64,000 nt of DNA, taken from NCBI RefSeq assembly GCF_030652515.1, contig NZ_JAUSAR010000169.1, forward strand, positions 1 to 64,000, read 5' to 3'. Shown piece by piece: positions 53,203 to 62,930 of this stretch. The translations under genes and the position numbers were made by a program. The notes beneath the pieces are model-generated. The model worked only from the letters and a program-made list of their open reading frames with translations, ran no database searches and was not told where the DNA came from. Every line of letters begins with the position of its first letter. Position 1 is the first letter of the stretch. Source of the stretch: Aquabacterium sp. GTDB taxonomy: Bacteria > Pseudomonadota > Gammaproteobacteria > Burkholderiales > Burkholderiaceae_C.

Positions 53203-54939
53203 ATGCGAGTCACCCCTCACGCGACTGGCCTTCAAAAGGCCCCCACCGGCATCCAAGGCCTGGATGAAATCACGCACGGAGGCCTGCCACGAGGCCGCCC
53301 GACCCTGGTGTGTGGCGGCGCCGGTTGCGGCAAGACCATGCTCGCGGCCGAGTTCCTGGTGCGAGGCGCCACCGAGCACCAGGAACCCGGTGTTTTCATG
53401 ATGTTCGAAGAGAACGTCGAAGAGCTCACCACCAACATGCGCTCCTTGGGTTTTGACCTGGACAAGTTGCGGCGTCAAAAAAAAATCGCCCTTGATTTCG
53501 TCCGCATCGAGCGCAGCGAGATTGAAGAGACTGGCGAGTACGACCTGGAAGGCCTGTTCATCCGCCTGGCCCACGCGATCGAGACCGTGGGTGCCAAGCG
53601 GGTGGTGCTGGACACGATCGAAGCCCTGTTTGCCGGACTGCCCAACCATGCCATCCTGCGCGCCGAGTTGCGCCGCCTGTTCCGCTGGCTGAAGGACCGA
53701 GGCATGACCGCCATCATCACCGGCGAACGGGGTGACAACGCCTTGACCCGCTATGGCCTGGAAGAGTACGTGGCCGATTGTGTGATCCTGCTGGATCACC
53801 GCATCATCGACCAGGTCTCGACCCGCCGTTTGCGTGTGGTGAAGTACCGAGGCTCGGCGCACGGCACCAACGAATACCCCTTCCTGATCGGCGAACATGG
53901 CTTGTCGGTGCTGCCCATCACCTCCATGCGCCTGGACCACCGCACGACCTCGGAACGCGTGCCCACCGGCATCCGCAAGCTGGACGCCATGCTGGATGGC
54001 CAAGGCATCTACCGCGGCAGCAGCGTGCTGGTGTCGGGCTCGCCAGGCACGGGCAAAAGCAGCGTGGGCGCCAGCTTCGCGCACGCCGCCTGCGCACGGG
54101 GCGAGCGGGCCCTGCTGTTCGCCTACGAAGAATCCCCCAGCCAACTGATGCGCAACATGCGCTCCATCGGCATCGACCTGAACCCCTGGGTGAAGAAGGG
54201 CCTGCTGGAGATCCACGCCTCGCGGCCCACATTGCAAGGCCTGGAGCAGCACCTGGCCCTGATGCACGACATCGTGCGCCGCACCAGCCCCGATCTGGTC
54301 GTGGTCGATCCGATCAGCAACCTCACCTTGCACACCGACGACGTCTCGCTCAAGCCCACGCTGATGCGCCTGATCGACTTTTTGAAACAGCAAAGCATCA
54401 CGGCGGTCTTCACCGCGCTGACCAGGGATGGCTCGGTCTCCTTGGCCGAGACCCAGGTCGGAGTGTCATCGCTGATGGACACCTGGCTGATGCTGTCCAA
54501 CCTGGAGTTCAACGGCGAGCGCACGCGCACCATCCAGGTCATCAAATCGCGCGGCATGTCGCACTCCAACCAGGTGCGCGAGTTCATCCTCAGCGACCAG
54601 GGCGTCGATCTGGTGGACGTGTACCTGCTGGCCGACCGTGTGCTGACCGGCTCTGCCCGCATCGTGCAAGAGCAACAGGAAGAAGCCAGCTCCGAGCTGC
54701 GCCAACGCGACCAGCAAAGGCGCCTGCGCGAACTCGCCAGCCGCCGCAAGGCGATTGATGCGCAGATTGCCGCGCTGCAGGCCGAGGCGCAAGAGCGCAC
54801 GGGCGAGGTCCAGTCCGCCATCGAGCGCGAGAACCTGGAAGCCGAAGGCAGCCTGCAACGCTCCAAAGCCATTGCCCAACGCCGAGAGGGCACCACGGCC
54901 AAAAAATCGACGGCCAGAAAGACCAAGGCCCAGGCATGA
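53203..54939 (+). CDS. kaiC: KaiC-like double ATPase
   Basis: A 578-residue protein with two RecA/KaiC domains. CI: Walker A GGAGCGKT (Lys44) and the catalytic pair in [13 protein letters not shown]: Walker [10 protein letters not shown] (Lys285) and [10 protein letters not shown]. In the CII loop where cyanobacterial KaiC has its Ser431/Thr432 phosphosites, this protein has Ser422-Ser423 ([11 protein letters not shown]). A C-terminal coiled coil and Lys-rich tail (residues about 500-578) are additional. No KaiA gene is seen. Its TGA overlaps the kaiB start (ATGA). Confidence 0.93.
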   Translation: MRVTPHATGLQKAPTGIQGLDEITHGGLPRGRPTLVCGGAGCGKTMLAAEFLVRGATEHQEPGVFMMFEENVEELTTNMRSLGFDLDKLRRQKKIALDFVRIERSEIEETGEYDLEGLFIRLAHAIETVGAKRVVLDTIEALFAGLPNHAILRAELRRLFRWLKDRGMTAIITGERGDNALTRYGLEEYVADCVILLDHRIIDQVSTRRLRVVKYRGSAHGTNEYPFLIGEHGLSVLPITSMRLDHRTTSERVPTGIRKLDAMLDGQGIYRGSSVLVSGSPGTGKSSVGASFAHAACARGERALLFAYEESPSQLMRNMRSIGIDLNPWVKKGLLEIHASRPTLQGLEQHLALMHDIVRRTSPDLVVVDPISNLTLHTDDVSLKPTLMRLIDFLKQQSITAVFTALTRDGSVSLAETQVGVSSLMDTWLMLSNLEFNGERTRTIQVIKSRGMSHSNQVREFILSDQGVDLVDVYLLADRVLTGSARIVQEQQEEASSELRQRDQQRRLRELASRRKAIDAQIAALQAEAQERTGEVQSAIERENLEAEGSLQRSKAIAQRREGTTAKKSTARKTKAQA

Positions 54940-55241
54940 ACGCTGCCGTCAACCCCAAGGCCGAATGGCAACTTCGCTTGTACGTGGCAGGCCAGACCGC
55001 CAAGTCCGCCACCGCACTGGAAAACCTCAAGCGCCTTTGCGAAACCCACCTGGCTGGCCGCTATCAAATCGAGGTGATCGACTTGCTGGTCAATCCCAAG
55101 CTGGCCGCTGGCGACCAGATCCTGGCCGTGCCCACGCTGGTGCGCAAGTTCCCCGAACCCATGCGCAAGATCATTGGCGACCTGTCCAACGAGGACCGCG
55201 TGCTGGTGGGCCTGGACGTTCAGCCCCTGCGCCAGGCCTGA
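54936..55241 (+). CDS. kaiB: KaiB-like protein 1
   Basis: A 101-residue KaiB/thioredoxin-fold protein: [54 protein letters not shown]. The KaiB core is complete. In cyanobacteria KaiB switches fold and binds the KaiC CI ring. The start overlaps the kaiC stop. A second kaiB paralogue follows after 5 bp; the two are about half identical by eye, so they may bind different partners or KaiC states. Confidence 0.92.
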   Translation: MNAAVNPKAEWQLRLYVAGQTAKSATALENLKRLCETHLAGRYQIEVIDLLVNPKLAAGDQILAVPTLVRKFPEPMRKIIGDLSNEDRVLVGLDVQPLRQA

Positions 55242-55246
55242 CGACG

Positions 55247-55564
55247 ATGCAACAAGATGAGCCCCCCGTCGCCCCGCCCCCCTATGTGCTCAGCCTGTAC
55301 ATCTCGGGCACCACACCCCATTCAACACGGGCGCTGGTGAGCATCCGCAGCATCTGCGAGACCCACCTTCAGGGGCGCTATCAGCTGGAGATCATCGACA
55401 TCCTGGTGCACCCCCGCAAGGTGGCCGAGGACCAGGTCATCGCCACCCCCACCTTGATCAGGAAGTCGCCACTGCCGGTCAGGCGTTTCATCGGCGACAT
55501 GTCCCAGAAGGACCGCATCCTGCGGGGCCTGGGCCTGCCAATTGCCCCAGCAGGTGGCAAGTAG
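55247..55564 (+). CDS. kaiB: KaiB-like protein 2
   Basis: A 105-residue second KaiB-type protein with a short Pro-rich N-terminus (DEPPVAPPPYVLSLYISG), then RSICETHLQGRYQLEIIDIL, VIATPTLIRKSPLPVRRFIGDM and an IAPAGGK tail. It has the same fold positions as the first KaiB but different surface residues. The ATG at 55247 is 6 bp after the first kaiB stop. It ends 16 bp before the histidine kinase start. Confidence 0.9.
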   Translation: MQQDEPPVAPPPYVLSLYISGTTPHSTRALVSIRSICETHLQGRYQLEIIDILVHPRKVAEDQVIATPTLIRKSPLPVRRFIGDMSQKDRILRGLGLPIAPAGGK

Positions 55565-55580
55565 TCAAGAGGACCCTGCT

Positions 55581-58019
55581 TTGATCGACCCGAAGGAAAA
55601 ATTGCTCGCCGAGAATGCCGAACTGCGGCTGCGACTGGAAGAGGCCGAAGAGACCCTGGACGCCATCCGCAGCGGCAGCGTCGATGCCCTGGTGGTGGGT
55701 GAGGACATCTACACCCTGGACCGCGCACACGCCTCGTCCAACAAGTTGCGCAGCGATGTGCTGGCCCAAATGGACGATGCCGTGGTGGGCCTGGACCGCG
55801 ACGAACGCATCATCTACCTCAACCCGGCTGCTGAACGCCAATATGGCTTGACCTCGTCACAAGCACTGGGCAACGAACGCCATGTGCTGTACCAGGAGAT
55901 CTGGCTGAGCCAGGCCGATCAGGTGCATGCCATGGCCAGCTTGAATCAAGCCGGGGCTTACCGGGCACGCACCATCCAGCTCAAACGCAGTGGCGACGAG
56001 GTGCACGTTGAATCGGCGGTGAGCGTTTTGCGGGACAACGAGGGTGAAGTCACTGGCCGACTGGAGGTCATCCGCGATGTCAGCGAACGGCACCGCGCCG
56101 AGGCCGAGATCCGCGGTGCTCAGTTGAAGATCGCTCAACGCGAGCGGCAGTTTTCCACCCTGGTGGAAAACTCGCCCGACATCTTCGCGCGCATGGACCG
56201 GCAGTTTCGCCACCTCTATGTCAGCCCGGTCATCGAGCGCTACGTGGGCTTGCCGGCCGAGCACCACCTTGGCAAGACCCACCTGGAGCTGGGCATGCCG
56301 CCCGAGCTGTGTGCCAGCATGGACACCGCGTTGGCGCAGGTGTTCAACACCGGGCGCGGCAGCAGCATCAGCTTCAAGTTCATCACCCCCGCCAACGATG
56401 TGCGCTTCCTGGAGTCCCGACTGATCCCGGAGTTTGCCGAAGATGGCAGCGTTGAATCGGTGCTGTCCATCACCACCGACCTGACCGAGCGCGAGCGCAT
56501 GGACTCGGCCTTGCGTGAAAGCCAGGCCCGCCTGCAATTGACCATTGAGGCCGCCAGGATCGGCGATTGGGACTTGGACCTGAGAACCGGAGAGGCTCGC
56601 CACTCCCTGCGCCATGACCAATGCTTTGGCTACCAGCAGCCCCGTGCCGACTGGAACTTCAACGCCTTCATGTCCCACGTGCACCCGGACGACCGCGAGT
56701 TCGTCGAGCGCCTTTTCAAGGAGGCCGTGGCCACCAGTGGCGACTGGCACTTCGAATGCCGCGTCATCTGGCCGGACGGCAGCGTGCACTGGATCGAAGC
56801 CCATGGCAGCCTCTACAAAGAAGGTGGCCAGGCCACCCGCATGCTGGGCATCGTGGCCAACACCACCGACCGCAAGCTGGCCGAGCACGCCTTGCTGGAC
56901 GCCGACCGCCGCAAGGACGAGTTCCTGGCCACACTGGCCCACGAGTTGCGCAACCCCCTGGCCCCGATCCGCAATGCGCTGGAGATCATGCGCCTGTCCA
57001 AGGAGCCTCAGGCCCAGGAGAAGGCACGCAACATGATCGAGCGCCAACTTTGGCAGATGGTGCACCTGGTGGACGACCTCATGGACGTCAGCCGCATCAC
57101 GCAAGGCAAGGTCGAGTTGCGGCGTGAACGCATCGACATCGCCACGGCCGTGCAGAACGCCATCGACACCAGCCGCCCGCTCATCGACGCCCGCCACCAT
57201 GCGATGGACGTGCGCCTGCCCCCGTCGCAAACCGTCTTCGTCTACGCCGACGTGACCCGGCTCATCCAGATCGTGGCCAACCTGCTCAACAACGCCGCCA
57301 AGTACACCCCCGAAGGCGGCCGCATCACCCTCACCGCGATGGAGAAAGATCGCCAGGCGGTGATCACCATCCAGGACACCGGCACCGGCATCCCGGGCGA
57401 GATGCTGCCGCGCGTGTTTGACATGTTCACCCAGGTGGACCGCGCGCTGGAGCGCTCGCAAGGCGGCCTGGGCATCGGCCTGGCGCTGGTCAAGAAGCTG
57501 GTCGAGATGCATGGCGGCTCGGTGCTGGCGCGCAGCCCGGGCCTGGGTGGCGGCTCGACGTTTGAAGTGCACCTGCCAGCCTTGTCGTCGTTGCCATTCT
57601 TGGCGGAGTCAGGGCTCACCGAAGCCAGTCGCCCGACACCCGCGCCGCGCACCGGCCCCCACGTGCTGGTGGTCGATGACAACCTGGACAGTGCTGAAAG
57701 CCTCGCCACCATGTTGGCCCTGATGGGTTGCGAAACCCACACCGTGCACGATGGCGTCGAAGCGGTGAAAGCCGCTCAGACCTTCCAGCCCGACCTGGTG
57801 ATGCTGGACATCGGACTGCCTCGCTTGACCGGCCACGAGGTGGCACGCCACATCCGCGCCCAACCCTGGGGCCAGTTGATGACGCTGGTGGCCCTGACCG
57901 GCTGGGGGCAGGATGAAGACCGGCGCAAATCCCGCGATGCCGGTTTCAACCACCACATGGTCAAGCCGGTGGACCTGGACGCCCTCAGCGCACTGCTGAC
58001 CGAGCGCAAGCTGCATTGA
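55581..58019 (+). CDS. PAS hybrid histidine kinase of the Kai operon
   Basis: An 812-residue soluble kinase. The likely start is TTG 55581, seven bases after AAGAGGA, giving MIDPKEKLLAENAELRLRLE, a coiled-coil start typical of the family. Three PAS/PAC units follow (QMDDAVVGLDRDERIIYLN; VENSPDIFARMDRQFRHLYV; WDLDLRTGEARHS with WIEAHGSLY), then HisKA His454 (LAHELRNPLAPIRNALE), HATPase (VANLLNNAAKYTPEGG, IQDTGTGI) and a receiver with Asp743 (VMLDIGLPRLTG). It lacks membrane segments, so it senses internal signals. A TTG further upstream (55542) lies inside the second kaiB gene. Confidence 0.9.
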   Translation: MIDPKEKLLAENAELRLRLEEAEETLDAIRSGSVDALVVGEDIYTLDRAHASSNKLRSDVLAQMDDAVVGLDRDERIIYLNPAAERQYGLTSSQALGNERHVLYQEIWLSQADQVHAMASLNQAGAYRARTIQLKRSGDEVHVESAVSVLRDNEGEVTGRLEVIRDVSERHRAEAEIRGAQLKIAQRERQFSTLVENSPDIFARMDRQFRHLYVSPVIERYVGLPAEHHLGKTHLELGMPPELCASMDTALAQVFNTGRGSSISFKFITPANDVRFLESRLIPEFAEDGSVESVLSITTDLTERERMDSALRESQARLQLTIEAARIGDWDLDLRTGEARHSLRHDQCFGYQQPRADWNFNAFMSHVHPDDREFVERLFKEAVATSGDWHFECRVIWPDGSVHWIEAHGSLYKEGGQATRMLGIVANTTDRKLAEHALLDADRRKDEFLATLAHELRNPLAPIRNALEIMRLSKEPQAQEKARNMIERQLWQMVHLVDDLMDVSRITQGKVELRRERIDIATAVQNAIDTSRPLIDARHHAMDVRLPPSQTVFVYADVTRLIQIVANLLNNAAKYTPEGGRITLTAMEKDRQAVITIQDTGTGIPGEMLPRVFDMFTQVDRALERSQGGLGIGLALVKKLVEMHGGSVLARSPGLGGGSTFEVHLPALSSLPFLAESGLTEASRPTPAPRTGPHVLVVDDNLDSAESLATMLALMGCETHTVHDGVEAVKAAQTFQPDLVMLDIGLPRLTGHEVARHIRAQPWGQLMTLVALTGWGQDEDRRKSRDAGFNHHMVKPVDLDALSALLTERKLH

Positions 58020-58068
58020 ATGGCAGAATGAATGTCACCCGCCGCCCAGAAGCGGCACCGGAGCCCAG

Positions 58069-58521
58069 ATGACCTTTTGCCGCGCCAGACCCACCATGGC
58101 TTGCTTGCTGAGCAGCCTCTTGGCGACCACGGCCCTTGCTGCCGAGCCCACCCCATCCCACGAGCACCGAGCCGCCTGCGTCGCTGCCTTGACCACCCAG
58201 GCCGAACCCCTGGCAGCCAGGCTGAAGAACGGCGATCGCAGCGTTGAAGCCGAGTTGCTCAAGCTCACGCAAAGCGGTTTTGCCATCATCGGCATCGCCT
58301 ACCAGGATGGCCTGCGCAAGCCCGAAGCCGACCAGTTGCTGGAGACCGCCAAAAAGGCACAGAAATCCATGCCAGCCCCTGCCCTGAGCCAATTGCAAGC
58401 CAGTTGCCAACTCGAAGGTGCCCAGGTGCTGGCCGACGCCAATGCACTGGAACGGTTTCTGGTGACCAGTGCCGCCGAACGCCGCGTCAAGCGCATCGCC
58501 GATGGCCCCAAGAAGCGCTGA
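58069..58521 (+). CDS. Exported hypothetical protein
   Basis: A 150-residue protein with a signal peptide (cleavage near ALAAEPT). The mature part is helical with two cysteines (Cys37 in RAACVAAL and Cys in ASCQLEGA) that may form a disulphide; it includes LLKLTQSGFAIIGIAYQDGLRKPEAD. I recognise no family. It starts 50 bp after the Kai-operon kinase and is convergent with the diguanylate cyclase gene (12 bp between stops), so it may be the last gene of the Kai operon or separate. Confidence 0.7.
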   Translation: MTFCRARPTMACLLSSLLATTALAAEPTPSHEHRAACVAALTTQAEPLAARLKNGDRSVEAELLKLTQSGFAIIGIAYQDGLRKPEADQLLETAKKAQKSMPAPALSQLQASCQLEGAQVLADANALERFLVTSAAERRVKRIADGPKKR

Positions 58522-58533
58522 CCGCCAGGCCAC

Positions 58534-61500
58534 TCAAACCATTTCGGCCAGCTGGTAGTTGTTGCGCCCGGCCGCCTTGGCCGCGTAGAGGGTCTGATCG
58601 GCCAGCTTGATCAGGCTGGCTGGCGTCTCGTCGGTGGGATGCCCCAGGTAGGCCACCCCCACGCTGGTCGTCACCCGCAATGTCTGCCCCGTGTGGCCGA
58701 AGTCCGGCAACATCGCCGCCACCACTTTGGCCGCGATCATCTCGGCCTCGCCGACCGAATGCAGCTCTTCCAGGATGATGGTGAACTCGTCACCGCCCAG
58801 CCGCGCCACGGTGTCGGTCAGGCGCACGGTCTCCAGCAGTCGGCGACCGAATTCCTGCAACACCGCGTCGCCCGCATCGTGGCCCAGGCTGTCGTTGATC
58901 TGCTTGAAGTAGTCGATGTCCAACAGCAGCAAGGCCACGGGCGATGCATGGCGACGGCCGCGAGCCAGCGCGCTGTGGAGCCGATCGTTGAACAAGGCGC
59001 GGTTGGGCAAACCCGTCAGGATGTCCAGCTCCGCCATGCGCTGCAGCTGCGCCTCGAGGGCTTTCTGTTCGGTGATGTCCGCATTGGTGCCAGACAAGCG
59101 GATGGCCCGCCCACGGGCATCCCGCTCCACCACCCGGCCGCGGCTCAAGATCCACAACCATTGGCCCGTGCTGGTGCGAACTCGGTGCTCGGCGCTGTAG
59201 AAAGGGACAAGGCCCTTGACCGTGTCCGACACCTTGGCCATCACCATGGGCAAGTCGTCCGGGTGCACCAGCTTGCTCAGGATCGCCAGGCTGATGGTGG
59301 ACTCCTCCGCCGGGCCACCCAACATGCTCGACCAGTGGGCGCTGTGAAAAACCTGCTGCTGGTTCAGATCCCAGTCGAACAAGGCCAGGTGCGAGCCTTC
59401 CAGGGCCAAGGTCAGCCGCTCTTCGCTGCGGGCCGATTGCTTCTCGGCCTGCTTGAGTGCGCTGATGTCGTTCATCAGCACATACAGGCCCACGATCTTG
59501 TCATCGTGGTTGCGGTGCGGGCTCATGGTGACCTGGACCTGGCGCACACCGCCCGGGCAGGGCAGATCGCGCTCGTAAAGAACCACCTCGCCCGCCAGCG
59601 CACGCTCCAGGAAGTGGCGGATGCCCGCGTAGGCCGCGTCACCGTACAGATCCGGCAGGCTGCGTCCGATCAGACTTGTCGGATCCACCCCCAGCCACTC
59701 CTGATAAGCCAGGTTGGCGAAGCGGAAGCGGTGCTCGGTGTCGATGTAGGAGATCAGCGCCGGCACGTTGTCGGTCACCTCTTTCAGGCGCGCCTGGCTC
59801 ACCGCCAAGGCCTCCTCCATCTGCTTGCGGGCGGTGATGTCGTGCGTCAGCACGCACACATGGATGTCTCCATGCTCGTCCACCCTTGGAAAGTAGCTGC
59901 TTTGCAGATGGCGCACGCCGTCGGCCCGCTTCAGCTTACGCTCATAGGTAACGGCCTGCCCGGCTCGCACCTTGGCGATGTGTGGCTGCATGGCCGCGTA
60001 GTTGTCCGGCCCCACCACCTCCAGCACCGTCTTGCCAACGATCTCTTGCGCAGGCAATCCATACAGCTCGGCGCCGCCCCGGTTGATGAACAGGAAGCGC
60101 TCATCCCCGGCCAGGTAGGCGATCAGCGCGGGCACGTTGTCGGTGACCAGGCGCAACAGCTCCTCGCTTTGGCGGATGGCCTCCTGCGCGTGCTTGCGCT
60201 CGGAGACATTGCGCGAGGTGATGGCGATGCTGTCATCGCCCAGCTTGACCACCTGGTGGCTGATCCAGCTGGCCACCACGCCCGGCTGGTCAATGGGGAA
60301 CTCCTCGGCCAGCGGAATGCCGGTCTCCACCACAGCCTTGAACTTGTCGAAGAAACCATGGGTGCGGTTGATGGGCAGCAACTCGCACAGCAACTGGCCT
60401 TCGACCTGCGCAGGTTCGAGCGAGATCAAGGCGGCGCCCCGGGCGGTCACGTAGGTGAACCTGAAATCAACGACGGCCCCTTGCGGATTGCGCTCGGCGC
60501 GCAGGATGTAGAAGCCATCCAGGCTGCTTTCCATGGCAGCGATGAAGCGTGCCTCGTTGGCCTGGGCGGTTTGGCGCGTCTGGACCAAGGCCTGGACCAT
60601 GGGCCGCAACCGCAGCCGCAAAGCCCACAAGCCCGCCAACACGGTCAGCACGATCACCGGCAGCGCGATCAGGAACTGCTGGCGCGCTGGCGCGTACAAC
60701 TCGTCCGAATCCACCTTGAGCACCATGCCCAGGCCAGAGCTGCCCACTGGCGCATAAGCGGCCACCACCTGGTGCTGGCGGAAGTCCAGCCTGGCCGTCA
60801 CGCCAGTTTGACCAGACAAGGCCAGGGTCATGGGCAAAGGCTGATCCTTCACCACCTTGGGCACGCTGAACCCATCTCGCCTCACCCGCTGAGGAAAGCA
60901 GTGGAGGCGGTCTGGGCCCCCGTCTGCGCACAAACCCATGTCGAAAGTGGCGCCCCAGTTCTCAACCTCGGTGGACAACAGTGCCAGCACCTTCAAGGGT
61001 TGTTCGGTGAGCAGGTAGGCCACCTCGCCTTGAGGGCCTTGGATGGCTTGCCGATGGCGAACGACGTAGCCATCTCGCCAGGCCAGGCTGCCAGCCAGTC
61101 GCCCCTGGATCGGCACCTCCAGCGATGGCCCTCCCATGGGGTGGCCCGCCAAAAACAAGGCCCCTGTCGGGCTTTCGAACGCCACGTGCGAGAAGCCCTG
61201 CGGCAATAGGCTTTCCGCGATGAGCCTGAGGTCGGCCCCCGAGGCGTCTTTCAGCAAGGCATTGGTCACCAGGGGGTTGGACCCCACCAGCAAGGCCTTG
61301 TCAGCCGCGTTGTTCAAGGCCTCTTGCAGCACCAGACGACGGTCGCTCAAGGCCCGGGACAAGTGCTCGTGGGCCTTCTGCGTGACGCTGTTGAGCTGCA
61401 AGGCAAACCCCGCCACGCCGGTGATCACCGCCACCACGGTCAGGGCCAGGGCCGCGGTGTTGAAAATGCGACGGCGGTGCCCCTGCGGCGTGTCCACTTG

Positions 61501-61587
61501 GGCAGGATCCGGCCGCCAGCGGGCCATGAAACGCGCGAAGGCACCACGGGCACTGGACAAATTGAAAAGGCCACGAGGCAGGGACAT
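58534..61587 (-). CDS. Membrane PAS-sensor diguanylate cyclase
   Basis: A 1017-residue c-di-GMP synthase. Two membrane helices (about 40-62 and 305-325) frame a periplasmic sensor region. Four PAS/PAC units follow between about residues 345 and 840 (for example TDNVPALIAYLAGDERFLFIN and TDNVPALISYIDTEHRFRFAN). The C-terminal GGDEF domain has ARLGGDEFTIILEEL and an intact inhibitory RLTD five residues before GGDEF. No EAL domain is present. It is downstream of slyX by 123 bp and is convergent with the exported hypothetical gene. Confidence 0.93.
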   Translation of the reverse strand: MSLPRGLFNLSSARGAFARFMARWRPDPAQVDTPQGHRRRIFNTAALALTVVAVITGVAGFALQLNSVTQKAHEHLSRALSDRRLVLQEALNNAADKALLVGSNPLVTNALLKDASGADLRLIAESLLPQGFSHVAFESPTGALFLAGHPMGGPSLEVPIQGRLAGSLAWRDGYVVRHRQAIQGPQGEVAYLLTEQPLKVLALLSTEVENWGATFDMGLCADGGPDRLHCFPQRVRRDGFSVPKVVKDQPLPMTLALSGQTGVTARLDFRQHQVVAAYAPVGSSGLGMVLKVDSDELYAPARQQFLIALPVIVLTVLAGLWALRLRLRPMVQALVQTRQTAQANEARFIAAMESSLDGFYILRAERNPQGAVVDFRFTYVTARGAALISLEPAQVEGQLLCELLPINRTHGFFDKFKAVVETGIPLAEEFPIDQPGVVASWISHQVVKLGDDSIAITSRNVSERKHAQEAIRQSEELLRLVTDNVPALIAYLAGDERFLFINRGGAELYGLPAQEIVGKTVLEVVGPDNYAAMQPHIAKVRAGQAVTYERKLKRADGVRHLQSSYFPRVDEHGDIHVCVLTHDITARKQMEEALAVSQARLKEVTDNVPALISYIDTEHRFRFANLAYQEWLGVDPTSLIGRSLPDLYGDAAYAGIRHFLERALAGEVVLYERDLPCPGGVRQVQVTMSPHRNHDDKIVGLYVLMNDISALKQAEKQSARSEERLTLALEGSHLALFDWDLNQQQVFHSAHWSSMLGGPAEESTISLAILSKLVHPDDLPMVMAKVSDTVKGLVPFYSAEHRVRTSTGQWLWILSRGRVVERDARGRAIRLSGTNADITEQKALEAQLQRMAELDILTGLPNRALFNDRLHSALARGRRHASPVALLLLDIDYFKQINDSLGHDAGDAVLQEFGRRLLETVRLTDTVARLGGDEFTIILEELHSVGEAEMIAAKVVAAMLPDFGHTGQTLRVTTSVGVAYLGHPTDETPASLIKLADQTLYAAKAAGRNNYQLAEMV

Positions 61588-61710
61588 GGGCGAAAGCGGG
61601 GCAAAAGTCGGACGGATTCAAGGCCCACTTTAAACAAACAGCCCACCCGATGAAGCCCGGAACAAGGCACCATTTCATCCCTCGTGGCCCGGCTTCAGCT
61701 TGCCCAGCTG

Positions 61711-61929
61711 TCAGTAATGCGGTGGTAATTCGTCACGCAGGCTGCTAAATCCGCCGGCACCGCCGTCGGGCTCCTGGCGCCTCAGGTGGCTCACCTCCGC
61801 CATCAACAGGTCGATTTGCTGCTGCTGTCGAGCCACGATCTGGTTCAGGCTGTCCACCAGGTCCTCGGTGAAGCTCGCCTTGATTTCCAGGTCCGTCAAG
61901 CGCTGTTCGGTGTTGTTGGGGTGTTCCAT
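61711..61929 (-). CDS. slyX: SlyX-family protein
   Basis: A 72-residue coiled-coil protein. EQRLTDLEIKASFTEDLVDSLN, Ile/Val heptads and HLRRQEP match SlyX; its function is unknown. The ATG at 61929 is preceded by GGAG with short spacing; a GTG at 61944 would add five residues. It is divergent from the membrane protein gene at 61991. Confidence 0.85.
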   Translation of the reverse strand: MEHPNNTEQRLTDLEIKASFTEDLVDSLNQIVARQQQQIDLLMAEVSHLRRQEPDGGAGGFSSLRDELPPHY

Positions 61930-61990
61930 GTCTCCATTGGACACGAAGTAGAGAGATGATCCGGATCGTCACACCACAGGGAACCCCAAA

Positions 61991-62803
61991 ATGACCGAAC
62001 ACAACCACTACGCGCCACCCCGCACCGAAGTGCGCGACATCCCGGTCGGCGATCCGCTGGACAGCGAGCACTTCAACCCCGAGGGCCGCACTTGCCCAGC
62101 CGGGTCAGGTTGGCGCTGGTTTGGTGTGGCCTGGCGTCTGTTCAAAGCCCAGCCCTTGGCCTGGTGGGGTGTGTTGCTGCTGAGCTTTGTCCTGCTCGTG
62201 GTCGTGTCCATGATCCCCTTGCTGAACCTGCTGACCTCGGTCATCTTCCCCGTGGCCATGGCCGGACTGGGTTCCTGCGCCCACAGCCTCATGCGCGACG
62301 GGCGCTTTGAAATCACCCAGGTGTTCGATGGCTTCAAGCGCCGCCCCGGCGCACTGCTGATGGCCGGTTTGCTCTACCTGCTCATCATGATGCTGAGCAT
62401 GGGCGTGGTCTTCCTGTTCAGCGCTGCCAGCGTGACGGCGATGTTCCTGGGCAGCGTGGCTGAACGGCAAATGGCCATGCAGCAGGTGTTCTCTGCCGGT
62501 GGCCTGATGGTGCTGGGCTACTTCGCGGCCATGGCCCTGGCCATGAGCACCATCGTGTTCTCGCCCTACCTGATCCACGAACGGAATGTGCCCGTGCCGC
62601 AAGCATTGCTCATGAGCTTCAAGGCCAGCTTCAAGAACGTACCAGCCTCCATCGTCTGGATCCTGAGCTACCTCCTGTGGGCGGTGGTCGCGACCATTCC
62701 CCTCGGCCTGGGCTGGTTGGTGCTGCTGCCCGTCGTGGTCATCACCGGCTATGTCGGCTACCGCGACATCTTCTACGGATCAGACCAGGGACGCGGCTTC
62801 TGA
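61991..62803 (+). CDS. BPSS1780-type integral membrane protein
   Basis: A 270-residue membrane protein with a hydrophilic N-terminus (residues 1-40) and about six hydrophobic helices (SFVLLVVVSMIPLLNLLTSV, GLLYLLIMMLSMGVVFLF, MSTIVFSPYLIHERNVP and others). It belongs to the uncharacterised BPSS1780 family common in Burkholderiales. An RDD-like or DUF975-like helical bundle is suggested by RRPGALLMAGLLYLL. It is the last complete large gene before the EF-G leader. ATG 61991 follows AGGGAACC. Confidence 0.82.
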   Translation: MTEHNHYAPPRTEVRDIPVGDPLDSEHFNPEGRTCPAGSGWRWFGVAWRLFKAQPLAWWGVLLLSFVLLVVVSMIPLLNLLTSVIFPVAMAGLGSCAHSLMRDGRFEITQVFDGFKRRPGALLMAGLLYLLIMMLSMGVVFLFSAASVTAMFLGSVAERQMAMQQVFSAGGLMVLGYFAAMALAMSTIVFSPYLIHERNVPVPQALLMSFKASFKNVPASIVWILSYLLWAVVATIPLGLGWLVLLPVVVITGYVGYRDIFYGSDQGRGF

Positions 62804-62861
62804 GCCCATGAAGGCAGCACTGTTGCCAACAAGGGCATTTCAAAAGGACCACAATCTCGCC

Positions 62862-62927
62862 ATGACTTCCAAAGTGCTCACCTTCAACCGCCTGCGTGAT
62901 CTCACGATCCACGCTGCCCCCGCCTAG
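62862..62927 (+). CDS. Putative 21-codon leader peptide of the EF-G attenuator
   Basis: A 21-residue ORF that begins MTSKVLTFNRLRD and ends HAAPA. It is too short for a normal protein but sits directly before a set of competing hairpins and a rho-independent terminator, in the 5' leader of an elongation factor G gene. Such leader peptides sense ribosome movement. AAAAGGA is 13 nt upstream, a long spacing. No run of one amino acid is present, so a specific amino-acid sensor is not suggested; ribosome stalling in general is. Confidence 0.55.
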   Translation: MTSKVLTFNRLRDLTIHAAPA

Positions 62928-62930
62928 CCT

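Noticed and set aside
58639..61209. 856-codon plus-strand ORF
   Set aside because: Antisense shadow of the PAS-diguanylate cyclase; Gln/His rich low-complexity translation.
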